The notes: a model not told the origin generated them from the sequence alone. Shown: positions 18,246 to 27,909, counted from the first letter of the stretch. The stretch is DNA of 64,000 nucleotides from an uncultured Bacteroidia bacterium (GCA_902778105.1 CACYWN010000007.1:23223-87222); one strand, 5' to 3'. Numbers and translations: made by a program.

Positions 18246-20423
18246 ATGGACGTTTTCGAAGGTCTGAACAGCCGCCAGCGGGAGGCCGTGACCACGACGG
18301 AGGGAAGGATCCGCGTCGTGGCGGGAGCCGGTACGGGGAAGACGAAGGCGCTGACGCACCGGTATGCGTACCTGGTGAACGTCGTGGGCATCGACCCGGC
18401 CAATATCCTGTGCCTGACCTTCACGAACAAGGCGGCCGCGGAGATGCGGCAGCGCATCGCGGGGATGGTGCACAGCGGGGACTACAATGACTTCGTGTGC
18501 ACGATCCACGGGTTCTGTGTCAAGTTCCTCCGGAAAGAGATCTACCGCATCGGCTTCCCCAAGGGATTCACCGTCCTGGACGAGGAGGACTGCAAGGCCA
18601 TCGCGAAACAGGCGATGGACGAGATGGGCATCAAGCGGACCGAGAAGACCGTCAAGCAGTTCCTGGAGGCGGTTTCCATCGACAAGGCCCTGAACGGGTA
18701 CATTCCCGCCTACATGCTCCCGGGGGCGAAGGTCACGGACGAGATGCGGAAGTCCTCCCGGCTTGCGGGCTATGTGAGCCGGCAGATGAAGCACTACGCC
18801 CTGGACTTCGACGACCTGATGAATGTCACCAAGTACATCCTGGACCGCTTCCCGGAGGCCTGCGAGTGGTGGCAGAACAACCTGAACTACATCATGGTCG
18901 ATGAGGCCCAGGACTGCAACCTGGACGACTGGGACCTCGTCGAGCGGCTCGCGGCCAGGCACCGGAACCTTTTCATCGTGGGCGACCCGGACCAGGCCAT
19001 CTACGAATGGCGCGGCGCCCGGCCGGACCTCTTCGTGCAGTTCGCGGCCGACCATACCGTCATCCTGGACGAGAACTACCGCTCCACCCCGAAGATCCTG
19101 GACGTCGCCAACTCGGTCATCTCCCACAACAAGAACCGCATCCCGAAGGACCTCTTCACCCGGAAGGCTGAAGGCCGCGCGGTCATCCACTACCACGGCA
19201 AGTCCGAAAAAGAGGAGATGGACTGGATCATTGCGCAGATCAAGACCCTCCTCGCGCACGACGCCAAGGTCAATGACATCGCGATCCTGTACCGCAGCAC
19301 TTACCAGTCCCGCGCCCTGGAGCAGGCCCTCCTGAACGCCCGCCTCGAGTACACCGTCTGGGGCGGCACCCGCTTCTTCGAACGCCGGGAAATCAAGGAC
19401 GCGCTGAGCTATCTCCGTCTCGTGAACAACCAGGACGACGACCTCGCCTTCGAACGCATCATCAATGTTCCCTCCCGGAAGCTGGGCAAGAAATTCCTGG
19501 ACACCCTCCGGGCCGATGCCGACCACGACGGCATCTCCCTTTTCAGCGCCCTCCAGATCCGGGACGGCTACGGGAAACCGGCCGCCCAGGCCTTCGTGGA
19601 CCTGATCGAGGACGCCAAGGCCTATGCCCTGGAAAACCGCGTGAGCGACCTCCTGAACCGCCTCCTGGACCGGTCCGGCCTCAAGCAGGCCATCCGCGAG
19701 GACCAGGACGAGGACCGGCTGGAGAACCTGGACGAACTCCTTTCCTCCATCAGGTTCTACGAATCCGTCCGCACCCCGGACGAGTCCACGCTCTCGGACT
19801 ACCTGCAGGACATCGCCCTCTACACCAACGACGACCACCGTAAGGACGTCCCCACCCTCAAGATGATGACCATCCACCAGGCGAAGGGCCTGGAGTTCCC
19901 GTACGTGTTCATCACCGGCCTTTCCGAAGGGATTTTCCCGAATCTGAGAACCATCCGGGAATACAAGAAGAACGGCGAAGAGGAAGAGCGGCGGCTCATG
20001 TATGTCGCCATCACCCGCGCCGAAAAAGCCCTCTTCCTCACGGAATCCGAAGGCTTCAACCTCTCCACGAAAACGAACAAGTACCCGTCCCGCTTCCTGG
20101 CGGAAATCAAGCGGGGAATGGTTGTGGTCGAGGGCGTTATCCCCGAAGAACTCTGGCGCGGCACCCGGAACCTCATCCACGTGCTGGACGAGGAGTTCGA
20201 CCCGCACCGGCCCATCAACCTTGACGAGGTGGACTTCACCGCCGAACGCGCCGAACTCCAGAGTCCCTTCCACATCGGGGATACCATAACCCACCCCGTT
20301 TTCGGGGAAGGCGTCATCCGCGCCGCGAACAAGGAATGGACCACTTTCGAGGTCGAATTCTCAGACGGCAAAGTCCGCTCCCTCCGCGCGGCCTTCATCA
20401 AGCTTGCGGACCTTCCGGAATGA
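18246..20423 (+). CDS. UvrD/PcrA-like superfamily 1 DNA helicase
   Basis: 725 residues, starting 6 bp after the regulator stop. Helicase motifs in order: Q-motif LNSRQREAV, Walker A GAGTGKT, Ia LTFTNKAAAEMRQRI, II VDEAQD (Walker B), III GDPDQAIYEWRGA, IV LDENYRS, V TIHQAKGLEFPYVF and VI RRLMYVAITRAEKAL. The C-terminal ~70 residues (GDTITHPVFGEGVIRA) form the Tudor-like tail of UvrD/PcrA. These are 3'-5' helicases in excision and mismatch repair and in clearing transcription conflicts. Being close to the DeoR gene may give co-transcription, but the function is housekeeping. Confidence 0.93.
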   Translation: MDVFEGLNSRQREAVTTTEGRIRVVAGAGTGKTKALTHRYAYLVNVVGIDPANILCLTFTNKAAAEMRQRIAGMVHSGDYNDFVCTIHGFCVKFLRKEIYRIGFPKGFTVLDEEDCKAIAKQAMDEMGIKRTEKTVKQFLEAVSIDKALNGYIPAYMLPGAKVTDEMRKSSRLAGYVSRQMKHYALDFDDLMNVTKYILDRFPEACEWWQNNLNYIMVDEAQDCNLDDWDLVERLAARHRNLFIVGDPDQAIYEWRGARPDLFVQFAADHTVILDENYRSTPKILDVANSVISHNKNRIPKDLFTRKAEGRAVIHYHGKSEKEEMDWIIAQIKTLLAHDAKVNDIAILYRSTYQSRALEQALLNARLEYTVWGGTRFFERREIKDALSYLRLVNNQDDDLAFERIINVPSRKLGKKFLDTLRADADHDGISLFSALQIRDGYGKPAAQAFVDLIEDAKAYALENRVSDLLNRLLDRSGLKQAIREDQDEDRLENLDELLSSIRFYESVRTPDESTLSDYLQDIALYTNDDHRKDVPTLKMMTIHQAKGLEFPYVFITGLSEGIFPNLRTIREYKKNGEEEERRLMYVAITRAEKALFLTESEGFNLSTKTNKYPSRFLAEIKRGMVVVEGVIPEELWRGTRNLIHVLDEEFDPHRPINLDEVDFTAERAELQSPFHIGDTITHPVFGEGVIRAANKEWTTFEVEFSDGKVRSLRAAFIKLADLPE

Positions 20424-20492
20424 GATTCCTTCGCTTCGCTCGGAATGACAAAAGTATTCCGTTCGGAATGACAAAGATTTTTCGGAATAAAA
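20424..20492 (+). repeat. Dispersed short palindromic repeat, 2-3 degenerate tandem copies
   Basis: Directly after the helicase stop codon: ATTCCTTCGCTTCGCTCGGAATGACA (two parts: ATTCCTTCGCTTCGCTC and GGAATGACA), then a shorter copy (ATTCCGTTCGGAATGACA) and a decayed TTTTTCGGAATAA. The ATTCC/GGAAT ends are complementary. The same unit occurs inside murE (38477), inside truB (52181) and at the truB 5' end (52873). Confidence 0.85.
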
Positions 20493-20496
20493 TTTG

Positions 20497-20504
20497 TACC
20501 TTTG
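20497..20504 (+). promoter_or_regulatory. exbB -7 promoter element
   Basis: TACCTTTG, a perfect TAnnTTTG box, 43 bp before the exbB ATG. I do not see a clear TTG at the -33 position; the repeat copies lie there instead. Confidence 0.5.
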
Positions 20505-20547
20505 TAGGTTAGAAACAATGTGTTGGTATTAAAACTATAAAAACGAT

Positions 20548-21270
20548 ATGCTTTTCAACCTTTTGCAGACAGACACGCTCGTGGAGGCCGCCTCCGGAGC
20601 CGTGGAGCAGATGGCCGCGACGCCGGCCCAGCCGGCGGAGATGAGCGAGAGCCTCTTTTCGATGTTCACGCTGGGCGGCCCCCTCATGTGGGTCCTTCTC
20701 GTCCTTTCCATCGTCGCCATCTACATCATCGGATGGAAGTGGTGGACCCTGAACAAGGCTTCCAAGATCGACGGCAATTTCATGAACGATATCCGCGACT
20801 ACATGAATGCGGGGAAGACCAAGTCCGCCGTGACCCTGTGCCGCAAGTATGACAACCCGGTCGCCCGGATGGTCGAAACCGGCATCCACCGCCTCGGCCG
20901 CCCGATGGGAGACATCCAGTCCGCCATCGAGAACACCGGCAACGTGGAAGTCGGCCGCCTGGAGAAGGGGCTCCCGATCCTCGCCACCATCGCCGGCGGC
21001 GCCCCGATGATCGGTTTCCTCGGCACCGTCCTCGGCATGGTGAAGGCCTTCTTCAACATGTCCAAGGCCGGCAACAACATCGACATCACCCTCCTCAGCG
21101 ACGGTATCTACACCGCCATGCTCACCACTGTGGGCGGCCTGATCGTGGGCATCATCGCCTATTTCGGCTACAACTGGCTCACCGCCAAGATCTCCAACCT
21201 GGTGAACAAGATGGAGAGTTCCACCATGCAGTTCATCGACATCGTCCTTCACGAACCCGGAGAGGAATAG
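20548..21270 (+). CDS. exbB: MotA/TolQ/ExbB proton-channel family protein
   Basis: 240 residues with three hydrophobic segments: ~45-65 (GGPLMWVLLVLSIVAIYIIGW), ~145-170 (ILATIAGGAPMIGFLGTVLGMV) and ~190-215 (MLTTVGGLIVGIIAYFGY). The last two form the conserved channel core. ExbB with ExbD converts proton-motive force into mechanical work on TonB for outer-membrane import. It is first in an exbB-exbD-tonB operon (gaps 4 and 3 bp). The substrate-side partner is presumably any TonB-dependent receptor, including the SusC protein nearby. A TolQ role cannot be excluded by sequence alone, but the TonB-like partner favours ExbB. Confidence 0.88.
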   Translation: MLFNLLQTDTLVEAASGAVEQMAATPAQPAEMSESLFSMFTLGGPLMWVLLVLSIVAIYIIGWKWWTLNKASKIDGNFMNDIRDYMNAGKTKSAVTLCRKYDNPVARMVETGIHRLGRPMGDIQSAIENTGNVEVGRLEKGLPILATIAGGAPMIGFLGTVLGMVKAFFNMSKAGNNIDITLLSDGIYTAMLTTVGGLIVGIIAYFGYNWLTAKISNLVNKMESSTMQFIDIVLHEPGEE

Positions 21271-21274
21271 TCCC

Positions 21275-21685
21275 ATGGCACTCAAGAGAAACACGAAGGT
21301 GGACGCCTCGTTCTCGGTATCCTCGATGACGGATATCGTGTTCCTGCTGCTGATCTTCTTCCTGGTGACCTCCACGCTCATCAACCCGAACGCCCTCAAG
21401 CTCCTCCTCCCGAAGAGCACGGGCCAGATCGGGGCGAAGGCCACCGTATCGGTCAGCATCAAGGACTGGGGCAACGACACCTACACCTATCACATCAACG
21501 GGGACCAGGAACCCGCCACCTATGAGGAGGTGGAGGACAGCCTGATCGAGCTCCTGTCGTCCGAAGAGGATCCTACCTTCTCCATCTTCTCCGACCAGAG
21601 CGTACCCGTGGGCGAAATCGTCGGTATCATGAACATCGCCAAGCGGAACCACTACAAGGTGATCCTGGCGACCCAACCCGAATAA
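21275..21685 (+). CDS. exbD: ExbD/TolR biopolymer transport protein
   Basis: 136 residues. The short cytoplasmic N-terminus (MALKRNTKVDASFSVSSM) precedes the single membrane helix DIVFLLLIFFLVTSTL, whose first residue is the aspartate that conducts protons in this family. The periplasmic domain follows (ALKLLLPKS, VSVSIKDWGND, FSIFSDQSVPVGEIVGIMNIA). It lies between exbB and tonB with short gaps, so the three should be translated as one unit. Confidence 0.9.
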   Translation: MALKRNTKVDASFSVSSMTDIVFLLLIFFLVTSTLINPNALKLLLPKSTGQIGAKATVSVSIKDWGNDTYTYHINGDQEPATYEEVEDSLIELLSSEEDPTFSIFSDQSVPVGEIVGIMNIAKRNHYKVILATQPE

Positions 21686-21688
21686 CAG

Positions 21689-22480
21689 ATGCAGCCGTAC
21701 CTCCGCACCAGACAGCAGCAGGACCGTCGGGGCCGTATCACCGGTCTCGCCGTCACCGTGGCCGTCCACGTCCTCGCCCTCGTCTTCTGCCTGACCGCGG
21801 GGCTGAAGTATCTCGATCCCCCGCCGCCGGAGACCAGCTTCCTCATTGACTTCGAGGAAGAGATCCTGGAGCCCGAGAAGCCGACCCCGACCAGGGTCGG
21901 ACGGCAGCCGCAGGCCGAAGAGGTGGACCGGACCAAGGAAGTGGAACTGGTCCAGAAAGCCCGGTCGCCCCATGTGAACGACCGGCCCAACACAACGCCC
22001 GCCACGAAGCAGAACAACCACGGCGACGTGGAAGTGCCCACGCCCCCGCAGAAGGAAGAGCCCAAGCTGGACCCCCGCGCCTCGTTCCCTGGAATGAGCC
22101 AGAAGGACGACAAGGCCACGGCCCCCCACTCCGCCAAGGAGGCGTCCGACGGATTCAAGCCGGGACAGCCCGACGGCAACACGAAGGAAGGCAAGACGAC
22201 GGGCAATGCGAACGCCCACCTGCAGGGCCGCAACGTGGTCGGCTCCCTGCCCAAGCCCAGCTACAACGTCCAGCTGGAAGGGACCGTCGTCGTCCGGGTA
22301 ACGGTGGACCAGTATGGCAACGTGACCGAAGCGATTGCCGGCGTGGAAGGGACCACCGTCACGGACAAGGCGCTGTGGAATGCAGCCCGCGCCGCCGCCC
22401 TGAAGGCCCATTTCAACCAGAGCGCCAACGCTCCCGTCCTCCAGAGTGGCACCATCACCTACAAGTTCAAGCTGCAGTAA
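21689..22480 (+). CDS. tonB: TonB-like energy transducer
   Basis: 263 residues. It has a short basic N-terminus, one membrane helix (~20-43, GLAVTVAVHVLALVFCLTAG), a proline- and charge-rich periplasmic linker (residues ~45-175, PPPPETSFLIDFEEEILEPEKPTPT onward in short segments), and a C-terminal TonB domain (GTVVVRVTVDQYGNVTEAIAG, ALKAHFNQS) ending ITYKFKLQ. It transmits energy from ExbB/ExbD to outer-membrane transporters. The gene order makes it a dedicated or general TonB. Confidence 0.85.
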   Translation: MQPYLRTRQQQDRRGRITGLAVTVAVHVLALVFCLTAGLKYLDPPPPETSFLIDFEEEILEPEKPTPTRVGRQPQAEEVDRTKEVELVQKARSPHVNDRPNTTPATKQNNHGDVEVPTPPQKEEPKLDPRASFPGMSQKDDKATAPHSAKEASDGFKPGQPDGNTKEGKTTGNANAHLQGRNVVGSLPKPSYNVQLEGTVVVRVTVDQYGNVTEAIAGVEGTTVTDKALWNAARAAALKAHFNQSANAPVLQSGTITYKFKLQ

Positions 22481-22498
22481 AAGGAAGCATATCCCGCA

Positions 22499-22517
22499 CA
22501 ATGACGCGATGTCATTG
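22499..22517 (+). terminator. Possible weak terminator after tonB
   Basis: A 7-bp stem (caatgac / gtcattg) with a 5-base loop lies 19 bp after the tonB stop and is followed by an AT-rich stretch with no clean T-run. The case is weak. Confidence 0.35.
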
Positions 22518-22547
22518 AACTTATTTAATTAAAAGCCCGTGAGGGGC

Positions 22548-23774
22548 ATGACAAAAATGGAAAACAACAAGAAGGGTACACGTACCCATTTCACCACCAG
22601 AAGGCCTTCCGAAGGCCGCGCAGAGAAAGTGGAATACGGCCGCCGCGAAGGCGGATACCGCCCGCATCGGGAAGGCGAATTCAAGCCCCGCGCCGAACGC
22701 GCCTACAGCAGTGATTTCAGCACGAGCCGGAGTTTCGATTCCGAAGAAAGGCCGCAGCGTGTCTACGGCGCCCGTCCGGCCCGTCCGCAGGGGGAAAGGA
22801 AGCCCTACGGTGAGCACAAAGCCTACGGCGAACGGAAATCCTATGGTTCCAAACCCAATGGCGAAAAGCCTTACGGCGAGCGTCCCCGCAAGTCCGGCTA
22901 CGGCAAACCGTCCTTCGGCGGCGCCAAGCCCGCCGGCCGCAAGCCTTACCAGAAACGCTCCGACGCCGATGCCGGCATGAGCGCGATGCTCAGCCGCAAG
23001 CCGCAGGTGACCGGCAGCGCCTGGTCCGACGACGACACCGCGAAGACCCCGATCAAGGAGGTCATCCGCCTGAACAAATATATCGCCAATTCCGGCGTCT
23101 GCTCCCGTAGGGAGGCCGACACGCTCATCCAGAGCGGCGTAGTGACCGTGAACGGCGAGGTGGTTACCGAACTCGGCACCAAGGTCAACGTCCTTACCGA
23201 CGACGTCCGTTTCAACGGGCAGCGTCTCAAGGGCGAAGAGAAAGTGTACATCGTGATGAACAAGCCCAAGGGGTATGTCACCACCGCCAGCGACCCGCAC
23301 GCGGAGAAAACCGTGATGGACCTCCTCAAGGGATGCCCCACCCGCGTCTTCCCCGTCGGCCGCCTGGACAAGAACACCACCGGCGTGCTGATGTTCACCA
23401 ACGACGGCGAGATGGCCGAGCGCCTGACCCATCCGTCCTACAACAAGAAGAAGATCTACCAAGTGATCCTGGACCACCCCCTCACCGAGGAGGACAAGGA
23501 AAAGGTCCTCGCCGGGGTCGAACTCACCGACGGGGTCGTCGCAGCCGATGAGCTCGAATACATCGACGCCCGCGACCACCGCCAGCTGGGCATCGAAATC
23601 CATTCGGGCAAGAACCGCATCGTCCGCCGCATCTTCGAGTCCATGGGCTACGAAGTGAAGGCCCTGGACCGCGTCTACTTCGCCGGCCTCACCAAGAAGG
23701 GGCTCAAGAAGAGCGACTGGCGCTACCTCACCGAGGGTGAGGTGAACATCCTGAAGATGGGGGCATACGTATAA
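22548..23774 (+). CDS. RsuA/RluB-family 23S/16S rRNA pseudouridine synthase with basic N-terminal extension
   Basis: About 408 residues. The first ~165 residues are low-complexity, basic and YG/GE-rich (repeats such as KPYGE, KAYGE, KSYG), probably an RNA-binding tail common in Bacteroidota homologues. The core starts with an S4 domain (IRLNKYIANSGVCSRREADTLIQSG), followed by the catalytic motif GRLDKNTTGVLMFTNDG, whose aspartate is the nucleophile, and the C-terminal HSGKNRIVRRIFESMGYEV. Closest functional type is RluB. Starts at GTG 22539, ATG 22548 or ATG 22557 are all possible; I chose the first ATG. The stop shares one base with the era ATG. Confidence 0.88.
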   Translation: MTKMENNKKGTRTHFTTRRPSEGRAEKVEYGRREGGYRPHREGEFKPRAERAYSSDFSTSRSFDSEERPQRVYGARPARPQGERKPYGEHKAYGERKSYGSKPNGEKPYGERPRKSGYGKPSFGGAKPAGRKPYQKRSDADAGMSAMLSRKPQVTGSAWSDDDTAKTPIKEVIRLNKYIANSGVCSRREADTLIQSGVVTVNGEVVTELGTKVNVLTDDVRFNGQRLKGEEKVYIVMNKPKGYVTTASDPHAEKTVMDLLKGCPTRVFPVGRLDKNTTGVLMFTNDGEMAERLTHPSYNKKKIYQVILDHPLTEEDKEKVLAGVELTDGVVAADELEYIDARDHRQLGIEIHSGKNRIVRRIFESMGYEVKALDRVYFAGLTKKGLKKSDWRYLTEGEVNILKMGAYV

Positions 23775-24655
23775 TGGCACACAAGGCAGGTTTCGTCAAC
23801 ATCATCGGCAACCCGAACGTCGGGAAGTCCACCCTGATGAATGCGCTCGTCGGGGAGAAGCTCTCCATCGTCACGGCGAAGGCCCAGACCACGCGGCACC
23901 GCATCATGGGCATCGTGAACGGGGAGGATTACCAGATCGTCTATTCCGACACGCCCGGCATCCTCAAGCCCAACTACCGGCTCCAGCAGAATATGCTGGA
24001 CTTCGTGGACACGGCCATCGGCGACGCGGACATCATCCTGTACGTCACCGACACGGTGGAAAAGGGCGACAAGAACGAGGCTTACATCGAGAAGCTCGCG
24101 AAGGTGGAATGCCCGGTGGTCCTGGTGATCAACAAGATCGACATCTCCACCCAGGAGAAGGTCGTCGAACTCATGCAGTGGTGGCACGGGAAGCTCCCGA
24201 AGGCGGAGATCATCCCGGCCTCGGCCCAGGAAAAATTCAACCTGGAGAGCATCCTGGAAGCGGTCTCCAGCCGTCTTCCGGAAGCCCCGGCCTGGTTCGA
24301 CAAGGACCAGTTCACGGACAAGAACCTCCGCTTCTTCGCCTCCGAGATCCTGCGGGAGAAGATCTTCCTCAACTACGGTGAGGAGATCCCCTACAGCTGC
24401 CAGGTGGAGATCGAAGCCTTCCACGAAGGCGAGGAACGCTACGAAATCAGCGCCGTTATCTATGTGATGCGCGAGTCCCAGAAGGGTATCATTATCGGCA
24501 AGAAGGGCGCCGCCCTCAAGAAGGTGGGCACCGAGGCACGGCTGGAAATGGAGGACTTCTTCCAGAAGAAGGTATTCCTTTCCACCTTTGTGAAAGTGGA
24601 CCCCGACTGGCGCGAGTCCCGCAAGGAGCTCCGTCGCTTCGGGTATGAATTCTAG
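23774..24655 (+). CDS. era: GTPase Era
   Basis: 293 residues. G-domain motifs: G1 GNPNVGKST, G3 DTPG (with the preceding IVYSDTPGILKP), G4 NKID and G5 SAQ. The C-terminal KH domain (residues ~200-290) carries MRESQKGIIIGKKGAALKKVG. Era binds the 3' end of 16S rRNA and assists 30S assembly. The ATG overlaps the upstream pseudouridine synthase stop by one base (TAATG), coupling two ribosome-maturation genes. Confidence 0.96.
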   Translation: MAHKAGFVNIIGNPNVGKSTLMNALVGEKLSIVTAKAQTTRHRIMGIVNGEDYQIVYSDTPGILKPNYRLQQNMLDFVDTAIGDADIILYVTDTVEKGDKNEAYIEKLAKVECPVVLVINKIDISTQEKVVELMQWWHGKLPKAEIIPASAQEKFNLESILEAVSSRLPEAPAWFDKDQFTDKNLRFFASEILREKIFLNYGEEIPYSCQVEIEAFHEGEERYEISAVIYVMRESQKGIIIGKKGAALKKVGTEARLEMEDFFQKKVFLSTFVKVDPDWRESRKELRRFGYEF

Positions 24656-24664
24656 ACAACGACT

Positions 24665-27415
24665 ATGAGCGAAGAATTCGACGATATTCAGGAAGAGCCC
24701 CTCGACGAGGAACAACCGTTCGAAGGGGAAGCGCAGCAGACGGGAAAATTCACCCGCCTGCTGGGCAGCGACAGCCGGAAGTTCAAGCTTTCCGGCATGT
24801 TCAAGGACTGGTTCCTGGACTATTCGTCCTATGTGATCCTGCAGCGGGCGGTGCCCCACATCGTGGACGGCCTCAAGCCGGTCCAGCGGCGCGTGCTTCA
24901 CGCCATGTACAAGATGGACGACGGGCGGTACACGAAGGTCGCGAACATCGTCGGCCAGGCCATGCAGTACCATCCGCACGGCGATGCCTCCATCCTCGGC
25001 GCCCTCGTGCAGCTGGGCCAGAAGGGGTATGCCGTGGACTGCCAGGGTAACTGGGGAAACATCCTCACGGGCGACTCCAACGCCGCACCCCGATACATCG
25101 AGGCCCGGCTGTCCAAGTTCGCCAAGGAAGTGATCTTCGACCCGAAGGTCACCCATTGGATGACCTCCTACGACGGCCGCAACCAGGAACCGACCGAATT
25201 GCCGGTCCGGTTCCCGCTCCTGCTCGCCCAGGGGACGGAAGGCATCGCCGTGGGCATGCAGTCCCGCATCCTGCCGCACAACTTCAACGAACTCATCGAC
25301 GCCTCCATCGCCATCCTGAAGGAGGAGGACTATGAACTCTATCCCGACTTCCCTACCGGCGGCCTCGCCGACTGCTCCAAGTACAACCACGGCCGCCGCG
25401 GCGGCCAGGTAAAGGTCCGTGCCCGCATCGAGAAGGTGGACAAGAGCACGGTCACCATCACCGAAATCCCCTATGGGAAAACCTCCCACATCATCATCGA
25501 CAGCATCCTCAAGGCCAAGGACAAGGGCAAGATCAAGATCAAGAAGATCGAGGACATGACCACGGACAAGGTGGAGATTATCATCCACCTCCCGGCCGAC
25601 GTCTCCCCCGACAAGACCATCGACGCCCTGTACGCCTTCACGGACTGCGAGACGACGGTGAACCCGAACGCCTGCGTCATCAAGGACGACAAGCCGCAGT
25701 TCCTCTCGGTCAATGACATCCTGGAGTACGACACCTGGCATACCCGCGAACTCCTGGGCCGGGAGCTGGAGATCAAGCTCGGGGAGCTGGAGGACCAGTG
25801 GCACTACGACTCCCTGGAGCGCATCTTCTTCGAGAACCGCATCTACAAGGTGCTGGAACAGAACCAGCGTGACTGGGACGAGCAGCTGGAGGACATCTTC
25901 ACGCAGATGAAGCAGTACCAGGACCTCCTCCACCGCGAAATCGTGATGGACGATATCCTGAAGCTCGTGGAGAAGCCGGTCCGCAAGATCTCCAAGTTCG
26001 ACACCAAGGCCCTGGACGAGAAGATCTACGCCCTGGAGGACGAGATGAAGGACGTGCGGGACAAGCTCGCGCACCTGACCGAGTACACCATCGACTGGTT
26101 CAAGTCGCTGAAGAAGAAGTACGGGAAAGACCACCCGCGCCTGACGGAGATCACCTCCTTCGAGACCATCGCGGCGACCAAGGTCGTGAACAACAATGCG
26201 AAACTGTACGCGAACCTCGCGGAAGGCTTCGTGGGCATCGGACTCAAGAGTTCCGACGGCGCCGAGTTCGTCGCCGACTGCTCCGACCTGTCGGAAATCA
26301 TCGTCATCGGGAAGGACGGCAAGTTCCGGGTGACCAAGGTCGCCGACAAGGCCTTCTTCGGGAAGGACCTGCTGTATGCCGGCGTATTCAACCGGAATGA
26401 CGCCCGCACCATCTACAACGTCATCTACCGCGAGGGCAAGAGCTCGGTCCACTACGCCAAGCGTTTCGCCATCACTTCCATCACCCGCGACAAGGAGTAT
26501 GACATCACGACCGGAGCGGAAGGATCCAGGATCCTCTGGTTCACCGTGAACCACAACGGCGAAGCGGAGACGGTGAAGATCAGCCTGCGGCCGAAGAAAG
26601 GCATCAAGAAGTCACAGTTGGAGTACGACTTCTCCACCCTCGCCATCAAAGGCCGGGGTTCCCGGGGCAACCTGGTGACCAAATACCCGATCGCCAAGAT
26701 CCAGCTCAAGGCCAAGGGCGTCACCACCCTGGGCGGCAAGGACATCTGGTACGACCCGGACATCCAGCGGCTGAACGAGGATGGCCGCGGCGAGTATGTG
26801 GGTGAGTTCACCGGCAACGACCGGGTCCTCGCCATCTTCTCCGACGGTACCTACTACACGACCAACTACGAGACCGTGAACAAGTACCAGGGCGACGTGA
26901 TCCGGATCGAAAAACTGGACCCGGGCCTCACCTACACGGTCCTGTACTGGGACAATGCGGTCAAGGCTTTCTATATCAAGCGTTTCAGCTTCGTGGAGAG
27001 CAACAACACGCCCGCCTCCTTCATCTCCGACGCCAAGGGTTCCAAACTCGTGGACATCTCCGCGGACCTGCACCCGCAGGTGCAGCTCACCTTCGGCGGC
27101 CGTCACGAAGGCCGCGAGGCCGAAGTGCTGGATGCCGAGGAATTCATCGCGAAGAAGGGCCTTACGGCAAAGGGCAAGAAATGCAGCGCCATGGACCTCA
27201 AGGCCGTCGAGTTCATCGAACCGCTCCGGAGGCCGGAGGACGACATCGTCGCCGAAGAACCGGAGCCCGTGGAGATCGAACTGGATGACGACATCCCGGA
27301 GATTCCCCAGATGCCGGCGGAAACGGCCGCGGGCGGCGAAGCGGCCGAACTTCTCCAAAAGAAGGACGACCCCGAAGAGCCCGCCTCCGATTTTACCGAT
27401 TGGACGCTGTTTTAG
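24665..27415 (+). CDS. parC: DNA topoisomerase IV / gyrase subunit A
   Basis: 916 residues. It opens with an acidic N-terminus, then the breakage-reunion domain from residue ~45 (YSSYVILQRAVPHIVDGLKPVQRRVLHAM, split motifs) with the catalytic tyrosine in AAPRYIEARL. A coiled coil (~410-500) and a C-terminal beta-pinwheel with degenerate GyrA-box-like segments (KGRGSRGNLVTKYPI) follow. It ends in an acidic tail. The absence of a clear GyrA box favours topoisomerase IV (ParC) over gyrase. The stop codon overlaps the convergent aroK stop (27412-27415). Confidence 0.85.
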   Translation: MSEEFDDIQEEPLDEEQPFEGEAQQTGKFTRLLGSDSRKFKLSGMFKDWFLDYSSYVILQRAVPHIVDGLKPVQRRVLHAMYKMDDGRYTKVANIVGQAMQYHPHGDASILGALVQLGQKGYAVDCQGNWGNILTGDSNAAPRYIEARLSKFAKEVIFDPKVTHWMTSYDGRNQEPTELPVRFPLLLAQGTEGIAVGMQSRILPHNFNELIDASIAILKEEDYELYPDFPTGGLADCSKYNHGRRGGQVKVRARIEKVDKSTVTITEIPYGKTSHIIIDSILKAKDKGKIKIKKIEDMTTDKVEIIIHLPADVSPDKTIDALYAFTDCETTVNPNACVIKDDKPQFLSVNDILEYDTWHTRELLGRELEIKLGELEDQWHYDSLERIFFENRIYKVLEQNQRDWDEQLEDIFTQMKQYQDLLHREIVMDDILKLVEKPVRKISKFDTKALDEKIYALEDEMKDVRDKLAHLTEYTIDWFKSLKKKYGKDHPRLTEITSFETIAATKVVNNNAKLYANLAEGFVGIGLKSSDGAEFVADCSDLSEIIVIGKDGKFRVTKVADKAFFGKDLLYAGVFNRNDARTIYNVIYREGKSSVHYAKRFAITSITRDKEYDITTGAEGSRILWFTVNHNGEAETVKISLRPKKGIKKSQLEYDFSTLAIKGRGSRGNLVTKYPIAKIQLKAKGVTTLGGKDIWYDPDIQRLNEDGRGEYVGEFTGNDRVLAIFSDGTYYTTNYETVNKYQGDVIRIEKLDPGLTYTVLYWDNAVKAFYIKRFSFVESNNTPASFISDAKGSKLVDISADLHPQVQLTFGGRHEGREAEVLDAEEFIAKKGLTAKGKKCSAMDLKAVEFIEPLRRPEDDIVAEEPEPVEIELDDDIPEIPQMPAETAAGGEAAELLQKKDDPEEPASDFTDWTLF

Positions 27416-27909
27416 AGGGAAGAGATGATGATTTCATCCGCGACCTCGTCCGGAGTGAGACCGTCCGTGTCGATGACGACATGGGCGGTTTTTTCGTAAA
27501 GGGGGGCGCGTTCAGCCAGGCGGACGGCCAGGGAGCTGTCGGCCAGCGGCCTTCCGGCAGTTTCGCCTTCCAGACGCTGCAGGAGGGTATCCAGCGAAGC
27601 CCGCAGGTAGATGCAGACCGTTTTTTCGTGCAGGAGGGAGGCCGAGGCGGGCGTCGTGACGGCGCCTCCGCCGAGCGCGAGGACCATCGTGGACTCGGAA
27701 TACTTCTCCACCGTCTGGCGGAGCAGGCGGGCCTCCAGGGCACGGAAAGCCGCTTCACCGTCCTCGGCAAAGATGTCCGGAATGGATTTCCCGGCTTTCT
27801 TGACAATCAGGTCGTCCAGGTCCAGGAACAGGCAGTCGAGCGCATCGGCCACGCATGCTCCCACCGTGGACTTTCCGCTTCCCATGAAACCGGTGAGGGT
27901 GATCATCAT
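27412..27909 (-). CDS. aroK: Shikimate kinase
   Basis: 165 residues. P-loop GFMGSGKSTVG, shikimate-binding LDLDDLI with downstream FRALE, and GGGAV are all in place; the lid region holds GRPLAD. The enzyme phosphorylates shikimate at O-3 in the chorismate pathway. The start (ATG 27909) overlaps the upstream S41 protease stop by 4 nt; a second ATG is the next codon. It is last in a five-gene minus-strand operon, tail-to-tail with parC, and the two stop codons overlap. Confidence 0.94.
   Translation of the reverse strand: MMITLTGFMGSGKSTVGACVADALDCLFLDLDDLIVKKAGKSIPDIFAEDGEAAFRALEARLLRQTVEKYSESTMVLALGGGAVTTPASASLLHEKTVCIYLRASLDTLLQRLEGETAGRPLADSSLAVRLAERAPLYEKTAHVVIDTDGLTPDEVADEIIISSL

Noticed and set aside
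17562-20294. 910-residue minus-strand open frame
   Set aside because: Antisense to the DeoR and helicase genes, both of which have full motif sets.
23723-26554. 943-residue minus-strand open frame
   Set aside because: Antisense to era and parC; composition is that of a shadow frame.
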